64,000 bases of DNA from contig JAKCOZ010000102.1 of NCBI GenBank assembly GCA_022605955.1, positions 186,001-250,000 of the forward strand, given 5' to 3'. Source of the stretch: Rallus limicola (lineage: Eukaryota > Chordata > Aves > Gruiformes > Rallidae). The translations under genes and the position numbers were made by a program. Of the stretch, positions 38,701 through 50,999 are shown one piece after another (position 1 is the first letter of the stretch; each line of letters starts with the position of its first letter). The notes below the pieces were generated by a model, which did not search any database, was not told the DNA's origin, and was given only the letters and a program-made list of their open reading frames with translations.

Positions 38701-40499
38701 CCCGGATGCCATCTCGTCGCTGCACAGTTCCAGAGCTTATGCTGCTTTTTGCGCGGGGCACGGAGAGGTCAGGGCACTTAAGCAACTCTCCCCGCTGCCA
38801 TCCCATGGCGGGCAGAGGCGTGCAGTCACAACAGTCAACTCTCAGTGCAGCCAGCAGCAGGAGACAAAGAAACTACTGGGCCAGCAGAAGATCAACTGAA
38901 AATCCCCTGGCTGCGTTTGTTGTAGAAGGTTTACTCAAGTCTCAGCTCTTAGGTTTGGACTAAAAACATTTCACACACACACACAGTTAGCCATGCTAAC
39001 TGCCCAACACCCTGGCTACACCGGCTGACACACACGTAAATCAGAGCCAGCCAAGCTGCAGCAACTGCAATGGGCCATCAGTCCAAGACGGCGCACGGCA
39101 AGCCCCACGATCCCAAGGCAGATGGCTGTCACAATCCACCACCAGGTAGACTAATTTGGCAGAGGTTAAACCCCCTTGCGTTCCAACCCACCTCAGATTG
39201 CTCTGGGTGGCTGGGGGCGGCTGGGCTTAACTCCTGAGGCATGTCCAATTAGGTGCTTTGGTGGGACCAGGGCTTCCCAACCCTCAGGAACACAGTTAAG
39301 ACTCAGAACAGCGTCAGGGTTCCAGTCGCTGTATTGGGCCAACTAGCAGCAGGCAAGAGAATGGGGGACCAAAAGAGAAAAGTGTGGAAAAGACAGCGTG
39401 CTTGAGAGCAAGGGAGAGCGCAACCACACGCTTGACAGCAAGCGTGCGAATGACCGCGACTGCCATACCTACCATCACACAGCTGCAGCCTGCCATCAGT
39501 CCGAAGCGACTGCACATCAGGTGGGGAATTCCATTTGTTGCTAGTTGTCACAGTTCAGCGCTGGGTGCACAGGGGACGACCGATCCGCTGCAGACGCACC
39601 CACTTACGTGCCAGTTCTTCTGCGTTCTACTCTCTCCAATGATACAGATTCATAACCCAGTCCCCACTGCGTATTAGAATGAATTCCAAGAGCTGATTTC
39701 CAAAATCCCCTGCCTTGCAACAAAACTAAGGACAGCACGCTACACTTTCCACCACCAAAACACCCAGGCACACCACGTGAGACAAGCCCAACACAAATGC
39801 ACAAGCTGCATGACTAGCCTGATACAGAGACGATGGCTTCACCTTCTCAATGCGCTCGCACAGGTCGCAGTGTCCCACCGATGCTGCCCGCATAGCCTGC
39901 CAAAGCAAAAGCCAAAGTCACAGGACAAGGAACTGCCAAAACCCATTCCCCACCCTCCATTCTCTTACCTTGACCAATAGTTCGCCTTAGCTCCATCACA
40001 TAGGGGTGGCCACGCCGAGGCAAGTCCCCCGGATGCCATCTCGTCGCTGCACAGTTCCAGAGCTTATGCTGCTTTTTGCGCGGGGCACGGAGAGGTCAGG
40101 GCACTTAAGCAACTCTCCCCGATGCCATCTCATGGCGGGCAGAGGCGTGCAGTCACAACAGTCAACTCTCAGTGCAGCCAGCACCAGGAGACAAAGAAAC
40201 TACTGGGCCAGCAGAAGATCAACTGAAAATCCCCTGGCTGCGTTTGTTGTAGAAGGTTTACTCAAGTCTCAGCTCTTAGGTTTGGAATAAAAACATTTCA
40301 CACACACACACAGTTAGCCATGCTAACTGCCCAACACCCTGGCTACACCAGCTGACACACACGTAAATCAGAGCCAGCCAAGCTGCAGCAACTGCAATGG
40401 GCCATCAGTCCAAGACGGCGCACGGCAAGCCCCACGATCCCGAGGCAGATGGCTGTTGCAATCCACCACCGGGTAGACTAATTTGGCAGAGGTTAAACC
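35130..40499 (+). repeat. 2685-bp dimeric higher-order repeat, two near-identical copies
   Basis: 35130-37814 and 37815-40499 match at a constant offset of 2685 bp (one 1327-bp plus one 1358-bp unit), differing at only a few positions (for example CATCCCATGG versus CATCTCATGG near 37440/40125). A third, partly diverged copy follows at 40500-43900. Confidence 0.88.
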
Positions 40500-43400
40500 C
40501 CCTTGCGTTCCAACCCACCTCAGATTGCTCTGGGTGGCTGGGGGCGGCTGGGCTTAACTCCTGAGGCATGTCCAATTAGGTGCTTTGGTGGGACCAGGGC
40601 TTCCCAACCCTCAGGAACACAGTTAAGACTCAGTACAGCGTCAGGGTTCCAGTCGCTGTATTGGGCCTACATGCAGCGGGCAAGAGAACGGGGGACCGAA
40701 AGTGCAAAGTGTGGAGAAGAGAGCGTGCTTGAGAGCAAGGGAGAGCGCAACCACACGCTTGACAGCAAGCGTGCGAATGACTGCGACTGCCATACCTACC
40801 ATCACACAGCTGCAGCCTGCCATCAGTCCGAAGCGACTGCACATCTGGTGGGGAATTCCTTTTGTTGCTCGTTGTCATGGTTCAGCGCTGGGTGCACAGG
40901 GGACGACCGATCTGCTGCAGACGCACCCACTGACGTGCCAGTTCTTCTGCGTTCTACTCTCTCCAATGATACAGATTCATGAGGTTACCTCACACACCTA
41001 TACAGATTCATAACCCGGTCCCCACTGCGTATTAGAATGAATTCCAAGAGCTGATTTCCAAAATCCCCTGCCTTGCAACAAAACTAAGGACAGCACGCTA
41101 CACTTTCCACCACCAAAACACCCAGGCACACCACGTGAGACAAGCCCAACACAAACGCACAAGCTGCATGACTAGCCTGATACAGAGACGATGGCTTCAC
41201 CTTCTCGATGCGCTCGCACAGGTCGCAGTGTCCCACCGATGCTGCCCGCATAGCCTGCCAAAGCAAAAGCCAAAGTCACAGGACAAGGAACTGCCAAAAC
41301 CCATTCCCCACCCTCCATTCTCTTACCTTGACCAATAGTTCGCCTTAGCTCCGTCACATAGGGGTGGCCACGCCGAGGCAAGTCCCCCGGATGCCATCTC
41401 GTCGCTGCACAGTTCCAGAGCTTATGCTGCTTTTTGCGCGGGGCACGGAGAGGTCAGGGCACTTAAGCAACTCTCCCCGCTGCCATCCCATGGCGGGCAG
41501 AGGCGTGCAGTCACAACAGTCAACTCTCAGTGCAGCCAGCACCAGGAGACAAAGAAACTACTGGGCCAGCAGAAGATCAACTGAAAATCCCCTGGCTGCA
41601 TTTGTTGTAGAAGGTTTACTCAATTCTCAGCTCTTAGGTTTGGAATAAAAACATTTCACACACACACACAGTTAGCCATGCTAACTGCCCAACACCCTGG
41701 CTACACCGGCTGACACACACGTAAATCAGAGCCAGCCAAGCTGCAGCAACTGCAATGGGCCATCAGTCCAAGAGGGCGCACGGCAAGCCCCACGATCCCA
41801 AGGCAGATGGCTGTCACAATCCACCACCAGGTAGACTAATTTGGCAGAGGTTAAACCCCCTTGCGTTCCAACCCACCTCAGATTGCTCTGGGTGGCTGGG
41901 GGCGGCTGGGCTTAACTCCTGAGACATGTCCAATTAGGTGCTTTGGTGGGACCAGGGCTTCCCAACCCTCAGGAACACAGTTAAGACTCAGAACAGCGTC
42001 AGGGTTCCAGTCGCTGTATTGGGCCAACTAGCAGCAGGCAAGAGAATGGGGGACCGAAAGAGAAAAGTGTGGAAAAGACAGCGTGCTTGAGAGCAAGGGA
42101 GAGCGCAACCACACGCTTGACAGCAAGCGTGCGAATGACTGCGACTGCCAGACCTACCATCACACAGCTGCAGCCTGCCATCAGTCCGAAGCGACTGCAC
42201 ATCAGGTGGGGAATTCCATTTGTTGCTAGTTGTCACAGTTCAGCGCTGGGTGCACAGGGGACGACCGATCCGCTGCAGACGCACCCACTTACGTGCCAGT
42301 TCTTCTGCGTTCTACTCTCTCCAATGATACAGATCCATAACCCGGTCCCCACTGCGTATTAGAATGAATTCCAAGAGCCGATTTCCAAAATCCCCTGCCT
42401 TGCAACAAAACTAAGGACAGCACGCTACACTTTCCACCACCAAAACACCCAGGCACACCACGTGAGACAAGCCCAACACAAACGCACAAGCTGCATGACT
42501 AGCCTGATACAGAGACGATCGCTTCACCTTCTCAATGCGCTCGCACAGGTCGCAGTGTCCCACCGATGCTGCCCGCATAGCCTGCCAAAGCAAAAGCCAA
42601 AGTCACAGGACAAGGAACTGCCAAAACCCATTCCCCACCCTCCATTCTCTTACCTTGACCAATAGTTCGCCTTAGCTCCGTCACATAGGGGTGGCCACGC
42701 CGAGGCAAGTCCCCCGGATGCCATCTCGTCGCTGCACAGTTCCAGAGCTTATGCTGCTTTTTAGCGCGGGGCACGGAGAGGTCAGGGCACTTAAGCAACT
42801 CTCCCCGATGCCATCCCATGGCGGGCAGAGGCGTGCAGTCACAACAGTCAACTCTCAGTGCAGCCAGCAGCAGGAGACAAAGAAACTACTGGGCCAGCAG
42901 AAGATCAACTGAAAATCCCCTGGCTGCGTTTGTTGTAGAAGGTTTACTCAAGTCTCAGCTCTTAGGTTTGGACTAAAAACATTTCACACACACACACAGT
43001 TAGCCATGCTAACTGCCCAACACCCTGGCTACACCGGCTGACACACACGTAAATCAGAGCCAGCCAAGCTGCAGCAACTGCAATGGGCCATCAGTCCAAG
43101 ACGGCGCACGGCAAGCCCCACGATCCCAAGGCAGATGGCTGTCACAATCCACCACCAGGTAGACTAATTTGGCAGAGGTTAAACCCCCTTGCGTTCCAAC
43201 CCACCTCAGATTGCTCTGGGTGGCTGGGGGCGGCTGGGCTTAACTCCTGAGGCATGTCCAATTAGGTGCTTTGGTGGGACCAGGGCTTCCCAACCCTCAG
43301 GAACACAGTTAAGACTCAGAACAGCGTCAGGGTTCCAGTCGCTGTATTGGGCCAACTAGCAGCAGGCAAGAGAATGGGGGACCAAAAGAGAAAAGTGTGG

Positions 43401-45148
43401 AAAAGACAGCGTGCTTGAGAGCAAGGGAGAGCGCAACCACACGCTTGACAGCAAGCGTGCGAATGACCGCGACTGCCATACCTACCATCACACAGCTGCA
43501 GCCTGCCATCAGTCCGAAGCGACTGCACATCAGGTGGGGAATTCCATTTGTTGCTAGTTGTCACAGTTCAGCGCTGGGTGCACAGGGGACGACCGATCCG
43601 CTGCAGACGCACCCACTTACGTGCCAGTTCTTCTGCGTTCTACTCTCTCCAATGATACAGATTCATAACCCAGTCCCCACTGCGTATTAGAATGAATTCC
43701 AAGAGCTGATTTCCAAAATCCCCTGCCTTGCAACAAAACTAAGGACAGCACGCTACACTTTCCACCACCAAAACACCCAGGCACACCACGTGAGACAAGC
43801 CCAACACAAATGCACAAGCTGCATGACTAGCCTGATACAGAGACGATGGCTTCACCTTCTCAATGCGCTCGCACAGGTCGCAGTGTCCCACCGATGCTGC
43901 CCGCATAGCCTGCCAAAGCAAAAGCCAAAGTCACAGGACAAGGAACTGCCAAAACCCATTCCCCACCCTCCATTCTCTTACCTTGACCAATAGTTCGCCT
44001 TAGCTCCATCACATAGGGGTGGCCACGCCGAGGCAAGTCCCCCGGATGCCATCTCGTCGCTGCACAGTTCCAGAGCTTATGCTGCTTTTTAGCGCGGGGC
44101 ACGGAGAGGTCAGGGCACTTAAGCAACTCTCCCCGATGCCATCCCATGGCGGGCAGAGGCGTGCAGTCACAACAGTCAACTCTCAGTGCAGCCAGCACCA
44201 GGAGACAAAGAAACTACTGGGCCAGCAGAAGATCAACTGAAAATCCCCTGGCTGCGTTTGTTGTAGAAGGTTTACTCAAGTCTCAGCTCTTAGGTTTGGA
44301 ATAAAAACATTTCACACACACACACAGTTAGCCATGCTAACTGCCCAACACCCTGGCTACACCAGCTGACACACACGTAAATCAGAGCCAGCCAAGCTGC
44401 AGCAACTGCAATGGGCCATCAGTCCAAGACGGCGCACGGCAAGCCCCACGATCCCGAGGCAGATGGCTGTTGCAATCCACCACCGGGTAGACTAATTTGG
44501 CAGAGGTTAAACCCCCTTGCGTTCCAACCCACCTCAGATTGCTCTGGGTGGCTGGGGGCGGCTGGGCTTAACTCCTGAGACATGTCCAATTAGGTGCTTT
44601 GGTGGGACCAGGGCTTCCCAACCCTCAGGAACACAGTTAAGACTCAGTACAGCGTCAGGGTTCCAGTCGCTGTATTGGGCCTACATGCAGCGGGCAAGAG
44701 AACGGGGGACCGAAAGTGCAAAGTGTGGAGAAGAGAGCGTGCTTGAGAGCAAGGGAGAGCGCAACCACACGCTTGACAGCAAGCGTGCGAATGACTGCGA
44801 CTGCCATACCTACCATCACACAGCTGCAGCCTGCCATCAGTCCGAAGCGACTGCACATCGGGTGGGGAATTCCTTTTGTTGCTCGTTGTCATGGTTCAGC
44901 GCTGGGTGCACAGGGGACGACCGATCTGCTGCAGACGCACCCACTGACGTGCCAGTTCTTCTGCGTTCTACTCTCTCCAATGATACAGATTCATGAGGTT
45001 ACCTCACACACCTATACAGATTCATAACCCGGTCCCCACTGCGTATTAGAATGAATTCCAAGAGCTGATTTCCAAAATCCCCTGCCTTGCAACAAAACTA
45101 AGGACAGCACGCTACACTTTCCACCACCAAAACACCCAGGCACACCAC

Positions 45149-45632
45149 GTGAGACAAGCCCAACACAAACGCACAAGCTGCATGACTAGCCTGATACAGA
45201 GACGATGGCTTCACCTTCTCGATGCGCTCGCACAGGTCGCAGTGTCCCACCGATGCTGCCCGCATAGCCTGCCAAAGCAAAAGCCAAAGTCACAGGACAA
45301 GGAACTTCCATCTCGTTGCTGCACAGTTCCAGAGCTTATGCTGCTGTTTAGCGCGGGGCATGGAGAGGTCAGGGCACTTAAGCAACTCTCCCAGATGCCA
45401 TCTCATGGCGGGCAGAGGCGTGCAGTCACAACAGTCAACTCTCAGTGCAGCCAGCACCAGGAGACAAAGAAACTACTGGGCCAGCAGAAGATCAACTGAA
45501 AATCCCCTGGCTGCGTTTGTTGTAGAAGGTTTACTCAAGTCTCAGCTCTTAGGTTTGGACTAAAAACATTTCACACACACACACAGTTAGCCATGCTAAC
45601 TGCCCAACACCCTGGCTACACCAGCTGACACA
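45149..45632 (+). repeat. Truncated, deleted terminal A unit
   Basis: At 45306-45308, GGAACT joins to TCCATCTCG, with about 100 bp lost. The missing part includes the minus-strand donor-like site. The unit then continues normally through module and CA repeat and breaks off after CAGCTGACACA, where satellite B begins. A two-base CA overlap lies at the junction. Damage at an array edge is expected because edge units escape homogenisation. Confidence 0.92.
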
Positions 45633-46033
45633 TTAGGAGGGTTTCCCAGAAGAGGAAAGTCCTTAGCCCCAGGATGAGCGGGGCTTCTTGTGGGCTGCCA
45701 TGGGCAGTATCTGGCCAGGTATTTCTTTCAGTCTTGACTTGCTGCCTTTGAGAGCCACTCCCGGACGTTCAGGCTGTTTTTTCAATGGAAGGCTGCTCTG
45801 GCAGACAGCAATGCCTAGGGAAGTAGCATTAGTCGTGTTCCCCAAAAGAGCAAAGTCCTTAGCCCCAGGGTGACAGGTGCTGCTTGTGGGCTCCCATGGG
45901 CGTTATCAGGCCATGTATTTCTTTCAGTCTTGACTTGCTGCCTTTGGGAGCTAGTCCCGGAAGTTCTGGCTGTTTTTTCAATGGCGAGCTTCTCCGGCTA
46001 AGACCAATGCCTGGGGAAGTAATATTAGGAGGC
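45631..46033 (-). repeat. Two satellite B monomers, reverse orientation
   Basis: ATTAGGAGGGTT...CAAAGTCCTTAGCCCC...TTTCTTTCAGTCTTGACTTG is the reverse complement of the B monomer of 52.8-64 kb. Two monomers of about 196-200 bp are present (boundary near 45828), both diverged from the main array. The second ends at ATTAGGAGG (46024-46032). Confidence 0.93.
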
Positions 46034-46175
46034 CTCACTATGGAGGAGGAAGAGGCAGAGCTGGAGAGAAGAATTGAGGTGGTGGAGGTCTCCTGCCACT
46101 GTCAGGAACTGGTAGTGAGTTGCTCATTCTCTCTCTGCTGCCACGCAGCAGATCTCCTGCCTATCCTTGATTTTT
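46034..46175. other. Unassigned spacer sequence
   Basis: This is a purine-rich start (GGAGGAGGAAGAGGC) followed by a CTCTCTCTG stretch. I recognise no gene or repeat family here. Confidence 0.5.
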
Positions 46176-46375
46176 TTTCAGTCTGGAGAAAAGGAGACTG
46201 AGGGGAGACCTCATTGTGGTTTATGGCTTCTTTACAAAGGAAAGTGAAGGGGCAGCAGCTGATCTCCTCTCTTTAGCCACCAGTGATAGAACCCAAGGGA
46301 ACAGTGTGAAGCTGTAATTAGGGAGGTTTAGGTTTTAGGAAGAGGCTTTTACTGAGAGGATGGTAGAGCACTCAT
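46176..46375 (+). mobile_element. CR1 LINE fragment (3' region)
   Basis: TTCAGTCTGGAGAAAAGGAG, ACTGAGGGGAGACCTCATTG, CCAGTGATAGAACCCAAGGG and GGGAGGTTTAGGTTTTAGGA follow the order of the well-known CR1 3' region in sauropsids. The copy is short, lacks the terminal ATTCTATG repeats and is clearly diverged, so it is an old, dead insertion. Family assignment is from memory of the consensus. The subfamily is not determined. Confidence 0.8.
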
Positions 46376-46399
46376 TATCCTACTCTCTTTTCAGTGAGT

Positions 46400-47372
46400 G
46401 GTGAGGATTTGGGGGGGGTGGTGGTAACAAGTTAGGAACATTTTTTAAATTCAGTGTTGAGTCTGCTTTGCCAGTGGTGGTGCTTGCTGAATGATCTCTG
46501 CCTATCCTTCTTTTGACAAGTAAAAGACTCAATATCTCTTTTGTCTCCTGCCCAACTAAGAAGGGAAGTGATAGAGGGACTTTGGTGGGTATCTGACCTC
46601 CAGCCAGGGTTTAAACCATTACTGGGGGTCAGGCAGTTGCAGCCCTTAATGTTACTGCTGGGTTGCAGCTGTATGCTGGGGCTGGAGGAGTCCCAGGTGC
46701 TGGTAATGAGGTTGATGGGGCCTGCTTGTGGGAGAGCTGATGGCTCTTCTTACCCTACCCCAGGCCAGCTGTGAAGGGGCTGTGGCTGCACCAAGGGAAA
46801 ATGTGAGTGGGACTGTGCAATAGACTGGAGGGTCCCAGGGAAAGCCACTAAAAGGGCAGTAGCACCTTTGGGGTGGGGATAGTGGGGTCTATGTTAGAGG
46901 CATAAAGCAGTGGCAGCAGCTGCTTGGATTGGGTGGGTGGGGGTGTGTGCCTTGTTAGCACAGGGGAGGGGATGGTGTTCCTGCAGGGTGAGAAAGCATG
47001 GATGGCCACCTCTGCTGCATGTGGGCAGTGTAGTACATGGAGGCATGTGGCTGGCTTTCAGCCATAATTGTTCTCTGGGACTTACCAGGAGGTGTAGTCC
47101 TGAGGCACTCAGCTTCTAGACAGTACTTGCCACTGCATGCTTCCCAGTCCATCTTTTTCCCATGCTGCTGTGGTTTTCTTGGTTTCCCTTTACCCTTTCT
47201 CTTCTCTTTTTGTCCTGCTCCTACTTTCTTTCTCCGTCTTGTTCCCATTCTCCCTGGTGGGTGCTGCTAGAGCCTAAAAGTGACATAAGAAAAAATTAGG
47301 ATCATTCCCTTGACTAGGAAAGCCCTGAGGTTCTAACCTGGTAGTGAGCTGCCTAGGGAGGTTTTAAGCCAG
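46400..47372 (+). repeat. Spacer repeat R, copy 1
   Basis: GTGTTGAGTCTGCT, CTTTGGTGGGTATCT, GTCCCAGGTGCTGGTAATGA, AAGCATGGATGG, GAGCCTAAAAGTGAC and GGAAAGCCCTGAGG recur in the same order in copy 2, about 3.3-3.5 kb further on. Divergence is heavy, with many indels. I cannot name the element, and no LTR-like or inverted ends are evident. Small ORFs inside are not conserved between copies. Confidence 0.75.
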
Positions 47373-49690
47373 GACCAGGTTTCTCTCATTTAGGACTCAT
47401 TTAGTTCTGTTAAGAGTACTGGTCAGAGAGAGGGTTAAGGCTAGTTGTCCATTTAAAATGCTTACTTCACAAACAGAGATGTTCTTTAAAAAAGACTCTT
47501 GATGAATCTTGTTCTGCATTATCATACAGCCTCATCCAAAGCGTAGTACCAGAAGTCAGGTGATACATAAGGTCTTGCTAGAAACATAGTATAACCATAA
47601 AGCACTTGGTCTTTTTTGTACAAAACTAAAGCATATGATTACCAAGGATTGTATTTTCACTGTATTTAATTAGCTATATTTGTAAAAAGCTTAGTAGGGT
47701 CTTAATCTTTTTCTATCTACATCCCAGAAAAACTAAAGCTACTTACATGCCAAGTTGCACCACCAACACAAAAAGATACAGATGCAGTAAAAGTGTGAAT
47801 AATACACAGCAAGAGCCTCTCCTTCCACTTGCTGCTTTGCATCCCATCAAATCAAGTCAGCAAACCCACTCCTGCCTTTGAATCTTCTGCAGAAAGGACC
47901 CTCCCCTTTCCCAAGGGACTGTGGGAAGGGTGGTGGGTGGGGCCAAGGGTATATGAGCAACTGGCCTTGCCCTAGGCAGTTCATTCACCTGAAGGGTTTC
48001 TTCAGTGTTAGTACTTTGTCTGTCTTTTGGTAGTTGGAGCTTTGTGGTTGGCTTGGCTTTTTGGGAACATGCATCTGAGCTGGCTTGGCTGTTTGGGGAG
48101 GTGTGTCTGAGGTAAGAGCTTGAGGAGTAGTTAAGGCTAAGCTGCAAGTATATAATAGAAAATACATTCATGTGTAGCTTTTGAGTGCTTTGTAGGATGA
48201 CTTCATTTTGCACAATCTTTTATGTTTTTAATTCTAGGTGTATTTGACCTCATTTTTTGTTTTCATTGGCTTTGCTCTATATGCTGTGAGTGTTGCTTCT
48301 CCTAACAGGTCTAGAGATGAGATTTTTCTAGCTGGGGCTAGAGTGAGCTTCTTGTCTACAATAACGAGGCTCAAAGGTGTAGTATCTTCCAGGTCAGCTT
48401 ATGGTTTTCCTAATTGCTTCTAGAGTAACAGGGTTCTAGGGCTTTTCTGGTAGGGTCTGAGGTTTATGGGTGTGTTTAATTGTTTTTTTCCTGGCTTCTT
48501 TGGTTTTGGGGCTTTGTGGGGGTTCGTTTGGGTGTTTTAATCTGTTTCTTTTCTACATTTGTTTCTGCCTGGTTCCTTATTCCCAGCTTTTAAATTCTCA
48601 CTTTCTCTGCTATAGCTTGTCTGGACTTTTTTCCCTTGGTCACTCTCCCCCTCTCTCTCTCTATCAGCGCTCTCTCTGTCCTCAAAGCCTACAGCTGTCT
48701 GTGTTGTGGCATGAGCTATTTGTCTGCAATTCCTCATCACTCTATGTTCAGCTCATAGCCCAGGACTGGTTTGCATTTGTTCTTCTTTCTCTGTATCTCC
48801 CTGTCTGTGTCCCAGTCCCTTTACTTTGATTCCTTCCTCTCTGCCATGTAGTCTTGATGATGTTCTGCGCTTCTCCATTTCTCAGTGGCCAGAGCTTGGC
48901 CCTGATTTGTTAATCCTGCCCACCCTTCACTGTAGCCTCTTACTTTTATCCTTGCTCCATCTATCTGGTGCTGGTTCCCAGGTGACACCCTTTCAGAAAT
49001 CCTCCCCCTGATAATTCTACATGCATGGCTATGCTTTTTGCTCTGCAGCTTTTTTCCTTTTGATCTCTCTTTCTTCTAGCCTCCCCAGCTCCCCATCCCT
49101 GTTTCTTACTTTGACCCCCGCACCTGATGGCGTCTAGGTAAGTGGTTCAGTTTGTGCTGCTGTCTGTGTAGACTGACCTCGAGCCTTGCCTTTCCACTCT
49201 ATCACTCCCTGTCACTTCTTACCTCTCTCTGCCCTGTTTTCTGTTGCCTTTTTCTCTCTCTCTCAGTCCAGCATCCTGGCCCTGTTTTTTTTTTTCGCCT
49301 TGTATGTAGGATTCTAAGAGCTGTGATTCTCTGCTCTTTCTTCTTTTTATGTTGTTGTTCTTGTTTGTATTCCTTTATGATAAAGGCAGAAGAGTTACGT
49401 AGTGACTACAGGAATGTCCCAGTGTGCCTGCAGAGTGACCTGTGTGTCCCTTCCTTGAGGATCCATACAGTTCCCTGGTTGTCTGAGTGCTAAGTGTAGC
49501 CTGGAGTTTGGCAGAAGACAGAATATAGGAGTTGTCTGCAAAGTATGAAGTATGGCTCTGAACTGCAGCTCCTGGGGAACTGTGCTACCTGGGGTGGGGG
49601 AGGGCGTAGGCAAGGGAGGAGGAAGTGTGAGAAGCTGTGAATAAAGTTGAGCCTGGGAAGAAGGAAGATATGGGGGAGGTGTGTTAAGAT
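47373..49690. other. Single-copy, CpG-poor, AT-richer spacer
   Basis: No repeat copy, RNA gene or convincing exon is visible. CpG is very rare (I count about four in 47281-48840). ORFs of 60-119 codons occur but are Leu/Phe/Ser/Cys-rich readings of pyrimidine tracts. A gene or promoter here cannot be excluded, but nothing in the sequence supports one. Confidence 0.6.
48470..49345 (+). repeat. Pyrimidine-rich low-complexity stretch
   Basis: Long C/T-rich runs (for example around 48630-48665, 49230-49265 and a T run near 49290) dominate the plus strand. They create apparent hydrophobic ORFs and several polypyrimidine-AG strings that mimic splice acceptors. Confidence 0.7.
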
Positions 49691-50935
49691 TTGCTTTTAT
49701 TTCCCATTATACTACTTGGGTTTCAGTAAGAACTTTGTTGGGGGGTGGGGTGGTGGGAATACATTAGAGAACTTTATTCTGTGTTGAGTCTGCTTCAGCT
49801 GTGATGTTACTTGCTGAGTGATCTCTGCCTGTCCTTAACTTGACTCATAAGCCTCTCCCTATAAATTTTCTCTCCCAGCCAGCTGAGAAAGGGAGTGAAG
49901 GGCTTTGGTGGGTATCTAGCTTCCAGACAGAGTGAAACCACCACAGGGATCAGGTGGTGGTGCCCTCCCCTTTTCCCTGCCTGGCTGAAACTGTGTGCCC
50001 AGGGCAGGAGGGAGCCCCAGGTGCTAGCTGTGAGGCTGATGGGGATGGTCTGATCCTGCAAGAGGCTGTCTGCCTGTGGAGGGTCTGGTGGCTCCTACTG
50101 CCCTTCCCCTGGCAGTTGTGGAGGGACTGTTGTGAATCAGGGGAGGAGTGGAGTCATCAGTGCACTGCGGTTGCACTGAGGGAGTGGGTGAGTGGGCTGC
50201 ACGGTGAACTTGGAGGGTCCTGGGCAAAGCCTCAAAGAGGCTGAGAGCTAAGGGGTCCATGTCTGAGGTGTGGAGCAGTAGTGGCAGCTGCCCCGATCTG
50301 GGTGAGGGGTTGGTGCCCTGTTGGCACAAGGGGATGGGACAGTGTCCTCACAGGGTCAAAAAGCATGGATGGCTGTCTGCCATAGCATGTGGGGGGATAG
50401 TCCTGGGGTATGCTGGGAAGTCTAGTCCTGGGGCACTTGGCTTCTAGGTGGTGTTTGCCATTATATACTAGGAGGTGTAATTTTTGCAGTGTCCTTTTTG
50501 CAGACTTGGCTGCTGGACACACTTGAATGGCTTGAGCCTGAGGGTTGGCTTTCTTGCTGCTTTGGAGCGGCTTTCTACAGGCTGATCCAGAAAAAGATTT
50601 TGTTTCCTCTGCCTCTTTGCTCCATTTCATAACCTGTCTTGGAGTGCCCTGTGTCTGCTCTTTGCATCCTAGGTGGTTCCTGCCCTGCATGGCTCCTGGT
50701 CCATCTCTTCCCATGCTGCTGAAATTTTCCTTTGCTTCCTCTTACCTTTCCTTTTCTCTCTTTCTTTTCTTTCATCCCTCTTGCTTTTGTTCACATTCTT
50801 CCTTGTGGGTGCAAGTAGAGCCTAAAAGTGACGAAAGGAAAGATTAGGTCCATTCCCTCAGCTAGGAAAGCCCTGAGGCCCAGGGTGGGTTAGTTGGGCT
50901 GTTGGTGGCCTACCTGGGGAGGTTTCAGGCCAAGC
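49691..50935 (+). repeat. Spacer repeat R, copy 2
   Basis: It is homologous to 46400-47372, in the same orientation, with roughly 200 bp extra near the 3' part (about 50460-50700). The two copies either belong to an uncharacterised interspersed repeat or are an old tandem duplication of about 3.3 kb. The third partial match near 51.0 kb favours an interspersed or amplified element. Confidence 0.75.
50409..50428 (-). promoter_or_regulatory. ZNF143/SBS-like motif in repeat R
   Basis: TATGCTGGGAAGTCTAGTCC resembles the reverse complement of the ACTACA-TTCCCAGCATGC element bound by ZNF143. Degenerate versions sit at the matching place in copy 1 (near 47085-47105) and in the partial copy (near 51020-51040). 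Function is inference. Confidence 0.35.
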
Positions 50936-50999
50936 ATATAATTCAGTCACTGCACCTTTGCTCTGGGAGCTATTCCTGAATGTTTAGCATTTCTTTTGA

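Larger units (their letters stand above)
1..45632 (+). repeat. Array A: CpG-rich macrosatellite, 36 head-to-tail units
   Basis: The same sequence recurs in direct orientation throughout. Using the motif GTGAGACAAGCCC as anchor, units begin at 218, 1577, 2648, 3976, 5047, 6391, 7731, 9073, 10411, 11751, 13083, 14415, 15411, 16482, 17553, 18881, 20240, 21311, 22651, 23989, 25332, 26668, 28000, 29338, 30670, 32003, 33335, 34694, 35765, 37092, 38450, 39777, 41135, 42462, 43790 and 45149. Spacings cluster at 1359, about 1328, about 1332-1344, 1071 and once 996 bp. Most of the length difference comes from a 288-bp deletion, a 31-bp indel and a CA microsatellite. The array continues beyond the left edge and stops within a unit at 45632. 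I do not recognise the family. The six-frame ORFs in it are not treated as genes because reading frames are not preserved between copies. Confidence 0.97.
33721..45632 (+). repeat. Array A block 5: mostly type I units, ending the array
   Basis: After one short unit at 34694 the block holds type I units arranged partly as 2685-bp dimers (spacings 1327 and 1358). Five units (35765, 37092, 38450, 39777, 41135) share a one-base deletion (CTTTTTGCGCGG instead of CTTTTTAGCGCGG), showing that they spread from one founder. The last unit is damaged and abuts satellite B. Confidence 0.9.

Noticed and set aside
1..45632. Array A as a D4Z4-like macrosatellite encoding a homeobox protein
   Set aside because: Size and CpG richness are reminiscent, but none of the translated frames shows a homeodomain signature or another recognisable domain.
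48470..48829. 119-codon hydrophobic ORF that could look like a membrane protein
   Set aside because: It is a reading of a pyrimidine-rich tract. Its Leu/Phe/Cys/Ser composition follows from that, and there is no supporting exon structure.
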